Assembly: GCA_030248225.1 (NCBI GenBank)
Contig: JASANE010021044.1
Coordinates: 1 to 64,000, forward strand
Reading direction: 5' to 3'
From: Trileptium ribeirensis
Lineage: Eukaryota > Nematoda > Enoplea > Enoplida > Thoracostomopsidae
Length of the DNA stretch: 64,000 nucleotides
Shown here one piece after another: positions 13,301 to 22,589 of the stretch; position 1 is the stretch's first letter; every line of letters begins with the position of its first letter. The translations under genes and the position numbers were made by a program. The notes beneath the pieces were generated by a model. That model had not been told where the DNA came from, did not search any database, and saw only the letters and a program-made list of their open reading frames with translations.

Positions 13301-15665
13301 GAGTTTCGGCTAGATGATTGTAATTTTATATTAAATTCTAATATTGCAATTCTAATCCTTTTGCAGCAAGATTTACGCCTTGTTCATTAGACACGAGTTG
13401 TTTAAGCTTTCCCATCACCCATAGTGCTCCTACAATTTAAATTTTTGCCTCTCTTGAGGACAATAATTTTTTACGGAGTGGAAAAGTTGAGTAATATTTT
13501 CTTGACAAAAATAGCGATGTGGAGTAGAAAGATAGAGTAGAGTAGAGTTAGGAGTAGAGAGTTAGAAATAAGTTATTATCCATCGATCACGTTCAGTTTT
13601 GACCCGCTTTAAAGCCCTTTTCTGACTCGTAATGATTATGATTATGTCCCGCTGAAGTTTAGATATTTTACTTCACTGCAAGCCAAATGGAGAGTCTTCT
13701 GATGGAACTTTTCCTTTAGTCTCACAGAACAAAATTCGTCAATGTTGAAGTTACAGCCATAATTTTGGAACCATTCGGCTCAGCTCGACGTGCTGGCTCA
13801 GAATATACCCATTTTGGCCAGTTTAAAAACCAATTTTTATCGATTGTTTTTGGTTCTCTTGGTACCCAAAAATATTCGTTAAATGTATTTTATATATAAT
13901 TCGAACCGCATCCATGACCTGAGTCGAATGATGCCCAGCTGAATTGGGTCACGGGTTAACGACTTACACTTACACTAAGGTTTAGTATTTCAGATAAATG
14001 CCAATAAACCCATTGGAAACAAAAAAGTTGGACAAAAAATTTGCTCTAAACCTCGCCAAAATCGATATTTTCTAAACCAGCTCATCGAGTGGGTCGAATG
14101 ATAATAAATGTATAGCTGTACCTTCAAAACTGACCAATTTCAGCCTGGGAAATAAAGGGAAAGACGCTTATTTTCCTTGTATTCTTCAGCAGGAGAAACA
14201 GCCTGGGCATTACTGCTTGGAAAAAAAACGATTACAAATAACAAATTATTGATTTCCAGTTTACTGCGGCGTCCCAAAGGACCAATTATCCACTCATTAT
14301 AGCTGTAAAACATTAAAACCATTATGTGTTAATCGGAAAATAACCCCATGAGCTTATTGTTCAGCTCCAATAAACAAGAAAGCACAAACAAATTGAAAAT
14401 GTCACGCTTCGTGGTATCAGGTAAACCCTGATGAAATTTTTGATTTTTTCATAATTTGACAGTTTTTGGGACGTCTGATACAACAAACTACTTTTTTTAC
14501 AAAATAAGGTTGTTTCTTGTTTTGTGAGATATAGTAAGATGTCTATTTCAGGTGATGAGCAATGCAATAACGCCACTGCTAACGTCGATACTCGAGGCAG
14601 TTTCTGCAATCATTGTCAGTTTGCACGACGAAGATTTTAGCCAAAGCGATCCGACTCAAGCGTCAGGCGGCAATGAGCACGACGCGGAAACCAACGGAGG
14701 TGGCGTTGCGGCACGTCAGTGCTCGTTGTTTATGCGCGAGCTTCAAGAATTTATCAATCGCGTATGGGAAACGCACCTTGCGGGGCCGTACGCGCCTGTA
14801 AGTTTTCAATAAGGCTGCTGATTTTTCTTTTTTCTATTTTTGTAGTACAGTGGTCGCTGGTTGTTCGGTATATACATTGTAGTTGACAAAAACCCGAAGG
14901 TGTTATCTGCTTGGGTGTCCGTTGGAGCCAATTACGGGTCAGCGTCTACTTCGCCGTATAAAAACCCCGGTGTCGGTTCGAATCCCATTTCCGGATAGCC
15001 TAAACTATCATGATTTCATCTTCCAAATTAGTTTTTAAATAAAGTTTGTAGTAGATGAGTGCATTTTTGCAGTCTGTTATGCAGCTTTACAATAATTTTT
15101 TAAACTTTTTCAGATCAAAGATTTTATCTACGAACATACGACTGTGCTCGCACGGAAATCGGCGCAGCTTTTCGTGGACCACGCCGTACTTGTTCGACCG
15201 CTTGGGGAAGGTGGTCGACTTCGTTTGGCAGCTGATTTTGCTCAAATGGAACTCGCATTATCGCCGCTTACTAGACGAATAATCGACATCGGTCCGGCTT
15301 ATCAGCGCATACGGGCCCTACGCCCCCTGCTGTTTGAGCCGTTGTCTAGTATCGCTTCGACGGCCAATCTTGGCAACAAGGCGCTTCCATACTCGCTAGT
15401 GATCCATTTGATTATTTCGATGAGTCCGCCGGAGCTTCAAAGTCCGCATATTACCGTCGGGTGGTCGATTTCTCGCTATTCCGACTGGCTCGAAAAGCAT
15501 CCATCTGAGAAAGATCGTCTGCAGTTTTTGAAAGGAACGCTAGAAGCTTACGCTCGCTCCGTTCAGACGACCGGGCGCAGGGAATACGTTAATTCGTATC
15601 CAATTTTGGTTGATTTGCTGCAACGCGGAGCGGAAGCTGTGGCACAGCAGGACCAGTCTGAATGA
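1192..15665 (+). CDS. COG5: Conserved oligomeric Golgi complex subunit 5, ten exons
   Basis: Cog5 is a peripheral Golgi protein of COG lobe B (Cog5-8), which tethers retrograde intra-Golgi vesicles. Exons: 1192-1340, 2507-2747, 5369-5511, 7271-7627, 7836-8018, 10191-10323, 11417-11624, 12505-12841, 14552-14797 and 15114-15665. Every junction is GT/AG and every phase matches. Total length is 2549 nt, one short of 850 codons; the missing base lies in exon 1. The resulting 849 residues compare with about 839 in human COG5. Recognisable family blocks run in order: LLSQATSIEG, IDLTGIEVIE, ASLWTN, YLSKSVSRLFD, LYSVK, GDASQV, RPLGEGG, LRLAADFAQMEL, HPSEKDRL and LEAY. The start ATG has a good context (CACAATGG). 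No AATAAA lies close behind the stop; the first seen is at 16542. Identity is from recalled family sequence, not a search. Confidence 0.95.
1440..1755 (+). repeat. Dispersed repeat family R3, copy 1 (COG5 intron 1)
   Basis: This AT-rich stretch is a diverged relative of 30205-30605 (same strand) and of 26600-26990 (reverse). Shared landmarks are a TTTTTAG-GAAAA-CTAAAATT core, TAATAAATGT-CTCAG, GCAAAAACATTT, a GTGTTTTAC block and a closing C/G-rich end. No coding capacity is recognised; the short ORFs over it are incidental. Confidence 0.55.
1821..2071. mobile_element. MITE-like element with terminal inverted repeats (COG5 intron 1)
   Basis: The left end TGCTCACACGCTCAAACTG and the reverse complement of the right end, TGTTCACACGCCTAAACAG, match at 15 of 19 positions. 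A third copy of the terminus (GTTCACACGTTCAAAC) lies inside at 1975. The element is about 250 bp with no coding capacity. I cannot assign the superfamily with confidence. Confidence 0.55.
2507..2747 (+). CDS. COG5: COG5 exon 2
   Basis: The acceptor is TAG at 2504-2506, preceded by a T-rich tract. A second possible acceptor, CAG at 2525-2527, is in the same frame and would drop the seven residues INNHHHQ. I prefer the first because those seven residues restore the spacing seen in human COG5. The exon encodes the LLSQATSIEG block and a predicted helical stretch (LDRLHRTCNLLRSAIRIM). It ends in phase 1 at ATTG|gtaagt. A dispersed repeat begins about 20 bases into the intron. Confidence 0.92.
2765..3765 (+). 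repeat. Composite repeat family R1, copy 1: about 180-bp tandem units plus a tail (COG5 intron 2)
   Basis: It starts with GCGAGGGTGAAACGGAGCG, then roughly four diverged units of 170-183 bp (landmarks CTCTAGATAGC, ACCATCGTATTCA and ACCGAAAAAAC-TATAT at about 2966, 3149, 3330 and 3500). A unique tail follows at 3580-3765 (ATTTCTGGCAAAGG, GAGCTGATTCTGC). A reversed copy lies at 5865-6412 and another set of units at 44285-45090. There is no open frame. Confidence 0.65.
5369..5511 (+). CDS. COG5: COG5 exon 3, 143 nt
   Basis: Acceptor AAGTTTAG|AT completes the split codon from exon 2 (Asp). The exon carries the diagnostic IDLTGIEVIE block (human IDLSGIEVIE) and ends in phase 0 at AAA|gtaaga. Its length is not a multiple of three, so skipping it would frameshift the mRNA. 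It lies between two inverted copies of the same composite repeat (2765-3765 and 5865-6412). Confidence 0.95.
5865..6412 (-). repeat. Composite repeat family R1, copy 2, inverted (COG5 intron 3)
   Basis: Read on the - strand it has the same order as copy 1: GCGAGGGTGGAACGGAACG at about 6405, one to two of the tandem units (CGCATTCAGCCTACCGAA at about 6205), then the unique tail at 6060-5865 (ATTTCTGGCAAAGG, GAGCTGATTCTGC). With copy 1 it brackets COG5 exon 3 in inverted orientation. Confidence 0.65.
7271..7627 (+). CDS. COG5: COG5 exon 4
   Basis: Acceptor TTGTAG|GAT, donor GAG|gtattc, both phase 0, 119 codons. It encodes the helical RARKDILSQ-like segment, the VATALQTLHNLDSL block (human VGTALQVFYNLGTL) and, after a Gly/Ala/Ser-rich linker, the conserved VRASLWTNLDKL block (human LRASLWTNMEKL). 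The linker is unusually rich in glycine and of low complexity, including GGPGGAHMPQQ. Human COG5 also has a GGPGRSTMP-like linker here. Confidence 0.95.
7836..8018 (+). CDS. COG5: COG5 exon 5
   Basis: Acceptor CTTTTTAG|GTT, donor AAG|gttaga, 61 codons, phase 0 at both ends. It encodes VLVTVCNHCDILRLVIERKRD (human [20 protein letters not shown]) and KFVDFWMKVAETL (human IFYTFWNSVTQAL). It has no internal ATG but is open throughout and colinear with the family. A repeat-filled intron of about 2.2 kb follows. Confidence 0.92.
8078..9745. repeat. Tandem repeat block with two unit types, family R2 (COG5 intron 5)
   Basis: Type A (about 230-250 bp: TTTTCTGTCTGGGAGTAAAA, GATGTCCG, GAACCACTGAAC, GGTTAATTAGTAATTAGC) starts near 8110, 9090 and 9320. 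Type B (181-185 bp: GAAATAGAATCGTTTCGATC to ACCGACTAGTT) starts at 8351, 8532, 8717, 8902 and 9563. The order is A-B-B-B-B-A-A-B. Neighbouring copies are nearly identical, so the expansion is recent. A diverged A relative is at 24577-24830. Confidence 0.85.
10191..10323 (+). CDS. COG5: COG5 exon 6
   Basis: Acceptor TACTTCTAG|TTT and donor TTAAAAA|gttag, ending in phase 1. It encodes SSYVRHSLESEYPKLLHQM followed by a helical stretch (FKRLDRF), matching human SSMFLKQAFEGEYPKLLRL. The split Thr codon is completed correctly by exon 7. Confidence 0.92.
10495..10562 (+). repeat. tRNA-like relic (COG5 intron 6)
   Basis: A-box-like TGGCGTAGTGGTC, an anticodon-like ACCTTGCAAT and a B-box-like GGTCACAGAGTACAAATC occur at tRNA spacing. 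The 3' end runs into a Tc1-type MITE, so it is either a truncated SINE head or a disrupted tRNA pseudogene. Confidence 0.4.
10563..10672. mobile_element. Tc1/mariner-type MITE, degraded copy (COG5 intron 6)
   Basis: Right end inverted: CAGTTAGTAACGGAAATAAA then AGCAAATTTTTCGCGAA; left end: TAGTTGCCAACAAAAATAAG then AGCAATTTTTATGCGAA. The termini match the cleaner copy at 30731-30886. About 110 bp, no coding capacity. Confidence 0.6.
11417..11624 (+). CDS. COG5: COG5 exon 7
   Basis: Acceptor TATTATAG|CA continues the phase 1 codon; donor ATAAG|gtaaat leaves phase 2. The first third (TVGSDDAKDTKPGRATIG) is a polar linker unlike human COG5. The rest holds ALDSFENTYLSKSVSRLFD and INLAFSEENPPSHSEI, close to human SLQPYEAAYLSKSLSRLFD and the NPPSSDEL block. 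Confidence 0.95.
12505..12841 (+). CDS. COG5: COG5 exon 8
   Basis: Acceptor CTGTTTTAG|C completes a Ser codon; donor ATTCAG|gtacgg is phase 0. It encodes SELRVAAFDQRLLNRVAKNV, IDLYSVKCEALLATDGDASQV and NAQRKNAATVCALSEF, each colinear with human COG5 (SELNVAAVDTNL, LYSVKSEQLLSTQGDASQV, GQRRNVAVVNSLYKL). Confidence 0.95.
12842..14551 (+). other. COG5 intron 8, no recognised element
   Basis: The intron contains a short degenerate GAGTA/GTAGA microsatellite at about 13510-13567. Otherwise I see no gene, RNA or repeat family shared with the rest of the window. Confidence 0.5.
14552..14797 (+). CDS. COG5: COG5 exon 9
   Basis: Acceptor TCTATTTCAG|GTG, donor CCT|gtaagt, phase 0. It encodes ITPLLTSILEAVSAIIVSLH-DEDF and CSLFMRELQEFINRV, matching human [24 protein letters not shown] and CSLYMKELQGFIARV. 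A polar insert between them (about 25 residues, rich in Gly, Asn, Glu) is longer than in human. Confidence 0.95.
14918..14997 (+). repeat. tRNA-like relic (COG5 intron 9)
   Basis: Strong T-arm and B-box (GTCGGTTCGAATCCC), a possible A-box (ATTACGGGTCAGCG) and a 3' TTCCGGA that partly pairs with TCCGTTG upstream. The anticodon arm does not fold cleanly. Most likely a SINE head or tRNA pseudogene. Confidence 0.35.
15114..15665 (+). CDS. COG5: COG5 exon 10, C-terminal, with stop
   Basis: Acceptor ACTTTTTCAG|ATC; stop TGA at 15663. This is the longest and best conserved exon: VRPLGEGGRLRLAADFAQME, LRPLLFEPL, MSPPELQSP, WLEKHPSEKDRLQFLKG, TLEAYARSV and YPILVDLLQ all match the human C-terminal half closely. 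It includes the region that in other species packs against lobe B partners. No alternative reading is credible. Confidence 0.97.
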   Translation: MKDFIYEHTTVLARKSAQLFVDHAVLVRPLGEGGRLRLAADFAQMELALSPLTRRIIDIGPAYQRIRALRPLLFEPLSSIASTANLGNKALPYSLVIHLIISMSPPELQSPHITVGWSISRYSDWLEKHPSEKDRLQFLKGTLEAYARSVQTTGRREYVNSYPILVDLLQRGAEAVAQQDQSE

Positions 15666-17084
15666 GCGTCTCTGTTCCTTCTAAAATAATAATTATATTA
15701 CTTTGCAGAAACGAGCGCTATTCGATAGACAAAATTTGAAATTTTTTCGATTATAAGTGTGAGAGGTGTAGTTAGGAGCTCATTTGGAGACATGTGACCC
15801 GTGATATCCGTTCGATTATTTCTGCTCCTAGTAGATCTTTGCAAAGATATTATTCTCACGAGTCTCAACTGTTCTGGTGTACCATGCCGAACTGTGCTAT
15901 GCATGAGTAAACTTTAACTGCGAACACTTTGTTAGTTATTTTGGTCACGCCGCCCCTTCCCATAGTTCAACCCTCATTGTTTAAATTTTGACCCAGAGAA
16001 TATGTTGCGCATTTAAACTATAAAATGTGCAAAAATATATCTTATATGAACATAATTTACTATATTTGTATATATAAAATATTGTCCTCCCGCGCTACTG
16101 GTCAACTACGCCTACCCAAACACAGGGGTCAGACTTGATCCCGAAAGTCTCATATTGTCAAAATCGTGCCGGGTTCCCTGCAGTTTTCCGGACAGGAACA
16201 CTCAGGCTCTGTGCCCGGCCACTATTCTGCCAATTATCGGATCGCGTTCACTTCCAACGCAAATATTATGCCATTTCTTGACTCTTTCATTCCAGACACT
16301 TTCAGACATTACGGAACTTGTGTTGTTAATTGCGATTTCTGAACGTCGAATTTTGTATGATTCAGTTTGTGATTTTGACAAAAGAACAACCTTTATTATA
16401 CGCACATCAGTGTTATTCGTGGATTTACCGCACGTCTTGGTGTTTCGGTTGCACATATACCCGCATAATCTTGGACAAGAGACTAAGGGCACGTTGCTCT
16501 AGGGAAGCCACCTGTAAAGTGGGTACGAGATAGTTCTGACGAATAAATAATAGAGTTTGTGACGGAACTGGCATTTCTTCACGTCCTATGCTATGACAAT
16601 TCTGGCTGCGATCATCATAAAACAGGAGAGCTCAGTATCCGCCCACTAAGTATAGTTTGGGGACATTAAATACTAAATTAGCAAAAAGTCAATGTACAGA
16701 CTTTATCCCTTTCTTTCTTGAGTTGATGTCGTAACAACGGTTTTTCGGTAAGATGCTTAAACGATGTTTTTTGTAGTTAAAAAAGTTTTGCCGCAGCGAT
16801 GGACCGAACATAGATGGATTGGCTCCGATACCTGTATGCCAGCTATTGGTGTTGGTCGGTTCAACAAAGAACCTCTCAAAGCGAGAGAATGATAAGGCAC
16901 GCCTAATGACAAATTTTCGCTTCGCCATAATGCTGTTTTCGAATGTGTCGAACGAAAGGGTTAATTGCGGTCATTCCTGTTTTTGCCTGTGTTTTGTACT
17001 CAAGATTTATTGAATACTTCTTCGAAGCATAAATTATCTCTTTTATCGACGTAATGGCTTACTCTTCTGGCCTGTCCACAGCCC
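15666..17084. other. Flank downstream of COG5, nothing recognised
   Basis: The COG5 3' UTR should lie here. The first AATAAA is at 16542, about 880 bases past the stop, so a shorter UTR with a variant signal is equally possible. The small ORFs look incidental. Confidence 0.5.
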
Positions 17085-17445
17085 TCCGAAAAGTGGGGGG
17101 GGAACTTCGAGGGGCCCCATGTTCATTCTCGGGAGAAATTTCAAAGTGGGGGGGGGATAAATTTTGCTTAAAAATACAAAATATTTCCATATTTTCATGC
17201 ATTTTACCACTGTGAACATACTTTCAAGCTAAAAAACAATATTTTAGCATTATAAATAGTGGTAATTAATGTTTAAAAAACAATTTGCAAACAAAAAACA
17301 TAAATTTTCAGACATAAAAAATTTTTGGAATTAGTTGAACATGGGGGGTTGCGGCCGAGTGGGTGGACGGACATGGGGGAAAATCTCGCGAACATGGGGG
17401 GATTTGGAAAGTTGGGGGGTCCCCCACCCCCCCTGTCGCGGAGCT
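17085..17445 (+). repeat. G-rich dispersed repeat family R4, copy 1
   Basis: It shares over 300 bp with 46140-46500: CTGTCCACAG-CCTCCGAAAAGTGGG at the start, a central AT-rich part (TAAATTTTGCTTAAAAATAC, GGTAATTAATGTTTAAAAA), then GGCCGAGTGG and a GAACATG-GGG end. This copy has seven or more runs of five to nine G, strongly G-quadruplex prone on the + strand. No coding capacity. Confidence 0.75.
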
Positions 17446-17707
17446 GCAGGATTGACTAACTAGGTGAAACGAAATTGCCACTCACTGTCAATATCCACTG
17501 TCCGCGAGATATAAGTGGTCGCTCACTTGGATACTAGACTATCGTTGAGCAATCAGTTGACACCGCCAAATGTATAGATTGAAAGAAAGATTATCGAATT
17601 CGACGATTCCGTGTCCGCTACACAGAAATAACTAGTGGAATCGATTGAGCCGGATCAAGCAAATTCCATGTCGTAAGAGACACCGCTTGTTGAACCTGAA
17701 TGCAATT

Positions 17708-17771
17708 GGGTTAAAACCATCAGGGTAACGTTGTCCCAGAGTCAACGTGACCACCGTGATGGTTTTAACCC
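17708..17771. other. 64-nt near-palindromic hairpin
   Basis: GGGTTAAAACCATCA at 17708 pairs with TGATGGTTTTAACCC ending at 17771. The fold continues inward with bulges (GTAACGTTG against CAACGTGAC) to a loop of about nine bases. The length resembles a precursor microRNA or a very short MITE. It lies beyond the 3' end of the BEL/Pao coding region. Confidence 0.5.
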
Positions 17772-18075
17772 TGACAAAGTGGCAGATGCTAAGAAAGCAA
17801 GCATTGGGCGTGTCCTGGATCCATGATGCAGCTGCAACTGTAGTTGTAACGATGCCACTCGAAATGACTGCCTCGTATCCATTGTTGTTCCAGTTTCCTG
17901 AAATATAAAACAGCAGCAGCAGCGACAGCCAATGTTAAATGAACGATAACGTCGTGACACTCCCAGCAGAAGAAAATGACGCGGTAGCGGCTGATTTGTA
18001 CAAGCTGTGTTTAATCCAGGTAGTTTGCATTTTCTTTTCGATCGAGTTCGTTCTTCGGTTGAATTAGCGGTTTTT

Positions 18076-21000
18076 TTAAAACCAAATGTTGCATGGACGA
18101 TCAGAGATTCCATACAACAATCGTCGCTTAAGCTCACAACTCCGCGCTGGTCGACACGAAAGTATTGTAGCATCCGTCGGAATAACTCGTCGCCGTTCTC
18201 GCATTCGGTGAAGATTCTCCACAACGCGATCGACATCGGCTAGACTGAAGCCTTCAAAATCCTCGTCCTCGTTCGCACTCGGGTGGTTTGAATACTCAAC
18301 TGAATCCAAACCGTATGCTTTATCCTTAAATGATGTAGCGGCAAAATCTTCATCGGTCGTCGGCGTTTCTTCAACCTCGTCTATCGGGATTTCCAAAGGA
18401 TATAAGAAAGTCAAAGCGCGTCGGATTGTCATTTTGTTCGGCAACAAAACTTCAGCACTTATGACTTCGTTATCGGCACTTCGAATCAATCGTTGGACCT
18501 TAACCAACTTCCAAGTACCTCGTGGCGCGTCGTCATCGCGTAAAAGCACAACTTCACCGATTTTAGGTGTCTGTACTCGAGCGGATCGGTGTCCTCGGTG
18601 TTTCGAACATCCCTTTTCGCGTAAACTCAGCAGATATTATGAATACCAGACTTGCCATACCTGTTGCAGCTTGCGGCGGCGAGCTTTCCAATAAGAGAGT
18701 AGACGTTTTCGTACTTCGCTGAGAGAGTTTACGGTAACCGGTTCGTCGTGACCAACTCCAGCGCTGTCAGGTAGGTCAGTGAGAAAATCGATTGGCCGCA
18801 ACATTTGCGTTTTTGACTCGGAGTCGCTATAAACGAAAGTGATCGGTCTGGTGTTAACGATTGATTCGACTTCGGCCGTAAGCGTGATGAGTTCTTGCCA
18901 ACTTACAAGTCTTCGGCCAATCGCTGATTTCAATATTCTTTTAACGAGCTGGACAAGTCGTTCGTAGATACCCCCTTGCCAAGGTGCGAGTTCTATAGTG
19001 AATCGCCACTCAATACCCCGTTTAGCCGATTCGTCTCGGACAGAAGGATTGGTCAAAATATTGTACCAAATATGGTCGACGGTCGATTTTGTCGTTCGGA
19101 ATTGGGGAGCATTGTCAGAAATGATCACCGATGGAATACCTCGTCGGGAAATGAATCTGATCAAACAATCCAAAAATGAGTTAGCTGTACAATCATTGAC
19201 CACTTCTAAATGAATGGCTCTAACGGTAAGGCATGTGAATAGACATATCCACATCTTCGACTGTTCGTTCGCAACCTTCACATTGATTGGACCCATATAA
19301 TCGAGACCGGATGTTTGAAACGGAGCTTGCTGAACAACGGGTTCTTTCGGCCACGGAGGCATTGGAGGCATCGCAAACGGTGGGCCTTTATGTTTTCGGC
19401 AATTTACGCAACGACTAAGTACTTGCCGAACCTTCACCCGACCGTGTGGAATCCAGAACTCCCTTCGAATTTCGTTAAGCGTATGGGAAACTCCCGAGTG
19501 TAATAATCGACAATGAATGTCCCGGATGACTAGGTCGGTGAACAGACTATATTTCGGTAACAACTTCGGATGCTTCGCATCAGTAGGTAGATCGGCGTGT
19601 TCCATGCGACTATAGGATCGGATGATTTCCTCCTCAAAGCGAAGACCTAACTGTCGAATCAGTTGATGATTTTTCTTCGATCGAAGCGCTTCGATAACAT
19701 CAGGGAAATGTAGTTGTTGGGTCTGATACAGCCAAAGCGCCTTTACTTTTCTGAGCTCTAAAGCGCTACACCATACGTTATTCGTGACGTGTTGGAAAAT
19801 TTTCTCTAATTCTGGTAAATCGTTCTTCGTTTCATAGGAAATTCTGTCCCAAATCTTAAGCTTGAGAAACTTTAGAACCCGCACAGTGACTCGTAGGAGT
19901 TTCATGAGAGACGAAAATCGAGTAATTTCGATGCCAAGCAATTTTTCGTTGTTAACCTGCGTGTTGGTCCCCACGACAAAAGTATGGAGAATATTTGAAC
20001 GTGAGCATTTGGTCAACAATTCTTGAACCACATATGACGGTATCCCAGCAATGCTCTTAACTGGCCATTCGGGTGGTGGTAACGACAACCAGCACGGTCC
20101 GTGCCACCAAAGTTCGGACTTCGACAGTTCGTCGGTCGATTTGACACGAGTACAAAAATCGGCAGGGTTATCATGCGTTTGAACATAATGAAAAGTGGTG
20201 TTTATTACCTCCCTGATCTTCATAACTTGGTTGTTGATGAATCGTGGTAACAATTTTATCGCTCGAATCCAGTTAAGTACACATTCGGAGTCGGTGAATA
20301 CGTGCATTTGTAGACTGGAAACTGCCGTAATCGCTTTTCTAACAAATTCACCAGCTCGTACCCCAATTACAACACCCAGTAGTTCGAGTCGTGGAATTGT
20401 GATTGTCTTTGACTTCGGAGCTAATCGAGATTTCGAAAAGACTAGATTGGTTTTGTACTCGCCGTGATCATTGCTAATTCGAAGATACACCGAAGCGGCG
20501 TAACACTTCGCTGAAGCATCGCAGAACACGATGATGTCGCTGTTGTGTTTCCACGGGTTTCCGACGAACCTTGGAATTTCAACCGATTGAATCGCGACTA
20601 AGTCATTTTTAATTATGTTCCATTCTGCATGAAGCTGTGCAGGTATTTCAGGATCATCCCAATCGATATGGTGTTCCCACAATTTCTGTAGTAGGCACTT
20701 GGCAGCAAGCGTAACCGGCTGAAACAATCCCAAAGGATCGAATATGGACGCTGTCGCAGCCAGTATGGAACGCTTCGTAGTTTTTTCACAACCGAGCTTC
20801 GACTTAGCAACGCGTAGAACGTCATCTTCGCTCTTCCATGTCATACCTAGCATTTTTGCAGTACGGCTAGCACTTCTTTTGGCGAACGGAATCTGTTTGA
20901 AGACTTCATTCGAATTCGAGCAAAATTCCTGCAGGTTCATCGAACATTGTCGGAAGATGCCATTCATCTCAGCGATACGAGTAATAGCTTCGGTGATAGA

Positions 21001-22209
21001 GTTCGCGCCGGTTGTTATGTTGTCAACGTAAACGTTAAGAGCAATCGATTTCGCTGTTTCGGTCGAATACTTCTTCAGATGATGCTGTATCGTCGCACCG
21101 AGAAGAAACGGACTAGCGATGACACCAAACGGCACTCTGCAGAACCGATAGACCGTGAGATTTGCAGAAACATTAGGAGCTTTCCTATCCAGGCACCATA
21201 AAAATCGTGTAACATCACGTTCACTCGGCTGCAGCGCCATCTGCAAAAACGCCTTTTCAACGTCGGCAATTATCGCGATCGGATAGCACCTGAACCGCAT
21301 TAAAACCTCGCATAGATGAGGCAGAAGAACTGGTCCTCGGTATATGCATTCGTTTAAGCTGGCGAAGTCTTTGTTGGCCTTCGATGACGCATCATAGACG
21401 ATGCGTACCTTCGTAGTGCTGCTTGAAGCTTTGACAACAGGATGGTGAGGTAAATAGTGCACTAAGTTCTTTGTTGAATTAATTTCGGAGGTTGGCACTT
21501 GTTCGATAACACCCTTTTCGACCTGACTCTTGAGCACCTCTTCATACTTTGTAGCTAAACCGGGATCTTCGCTATTGAACCGTTTCATCAACGACCGAAG
21601 ACGCCGAAGTGACACATCGTAATTCTTCGGTAGCTTCGATTTCATTTCTTCTATCCATGGCCAACAAACTTGGTACCGATCGTCCTCCTGGTAAACTGTA
21701 TTGTTGAAATGAACTAATGCTTTGTCGTCGTCGACTTCGGATGGGTCATCACAGATACCAATTCGTTCAAGCTTCCAATATTCATCGACATCTGGTTGTA
21801 ACATAGACCGTTTTGATGTTGACGAGAACTTCTCGACTTGTGACAGACACAAGGATGTCCGTTCGGTAAGACACAATAGTGTATGAGAGTCGTTGTCGCT
21901 GTTATCTGCATCACCAAATGCAGCTTCATAACGTCCTGCTAACAATAAACCTAGCGTCGAACCAATGAGCAGTAGATTCGTAGATGTTGTACATCGAGTT
22001 CCCTGAACGAAATCCCAGAAATATTCGGAGCCGACGAGGATATCCGCTGAGCCGTCTTCGTCATCGTAATCGTCGGCGAGAGCATATTTCATTGACCGCA
22101 GGATGGAAGCATCTTCATTTGACAGCTTCTGAGGCAAAACTGAACAATCGGTAATCATCGGAGTCGAGTGTGCTGTGACAGAACGAACTGATCCATCTCG
22201 TTGAATCAC
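18076..22209 (-). pseudogene. pol: BEL/Pao pol: RT, RNase H, integrase and C-terminal domain, one in-frame stop
   Basis: The frame from 22209 is open for 1190 codons to a TAA at 18637-18639, then stays open in the same frame to 18076. RT lies near residues 265-400 (RIVYDAS, IIADVEKAFLQ, VPFGVIASPF, YVDN). RNase H is near 560-690 (FCDAS, IPRLELL, FTDSECV, DNPADFCTR). The integrase zinc region (H..H..C..C) is near 895-935, and its core DDE residues are in GLDYMGP (about 967), SDNAPQF (about 1030) and GGIYER (about 1079). After the TAA comes the Pao C-terminal domain (GEVVLLRDDDAPRGTW). All catalytic residues seem intact; the nonsense codon falls between integrase and the C-terminal domain. Confidence 0.9.
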
Positions 22210-22243
22210 GTCAAATGCAACTATGACGACATCGTAAGTGTTC

Positions 22244-22589
22244 GATCCGAACCAAAGACAGAGATATGGAGACGCTCCGTGTCTTCGCTTCGCAGCTTGA
22301 TTTTATCGATGATGGACTCCCGGATGTAACTGCGATGACTTGCGCTATCAAATATGAATCGAGCTTTGCACTCTTCGCCAGTCGTGGGATTTTTGACGGT
22401 AGCAAGAGCAGTAAGAAGCAGCCTATATAAACATATTCATATCGCAGCTTGAGTTTATCGATGATGGACTCCCGGATGTAACTGCGATGACTTGCGCTAT
22501 CAAATATGAATCGAGCTTTGCACTCTTCGCCAGTCGTGGGATTTTTGACGGTAGCAAGAGCAGTAAGAAGCAGCCTATATAAACATATT
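22244..22589 (-). pseudogene. BEL/Pao protease segment, tandemly duplicated and frameshifted
   Basis: A - strand frame reads CKARFIFDSASHRSYI, matching the retropepsin-like Pao protease whose active site is usually DSG or DTG; here it is DSA. The segment occurs twice in tandem with period 152 bp (22291-22442 and 22443-22589), nearly identical, so the duplication is recent. Between the protease and the main pol frame the reading frame shifts, at about 22239-22255. Sequence homologous to the element stops at about 22589. Confidence 0.7.

Larger units (their letters stand above)
18076..22589 (-). mobile_element. BEL/Pao LTR retrotransposon, degraded, 5' truncated
   Basis: Reading leftward: a protease segment (22250-22589, partly duplicated), reverse transcriptase, RNase H, integrase and the Pao C-terminal domain, ending at 18076. 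No gag is seen beyond 22589, and no long direct repeat is apparent between 17450-18075 and 22590-22800, so LTRs are missing or unrecognisable. The domain order and the YVDN catalytic box fit BEL/Pao. It lies between COG5 and the HIG1 gene. Confidence 0.9.

Noticed and set aside
17742..18236. 164-codon - strand ORF beside the BEL/Pao element
   Set aside because: It overlaps the Pao C-terminal domain in another frame; the domain frame has the family match.
22427..22440. TATATAA box repeated at 22427 and 22579
   Set aside because: It is duplicated only because it lies within the 152-bp tandem duplication, and no transcript start context is visible.
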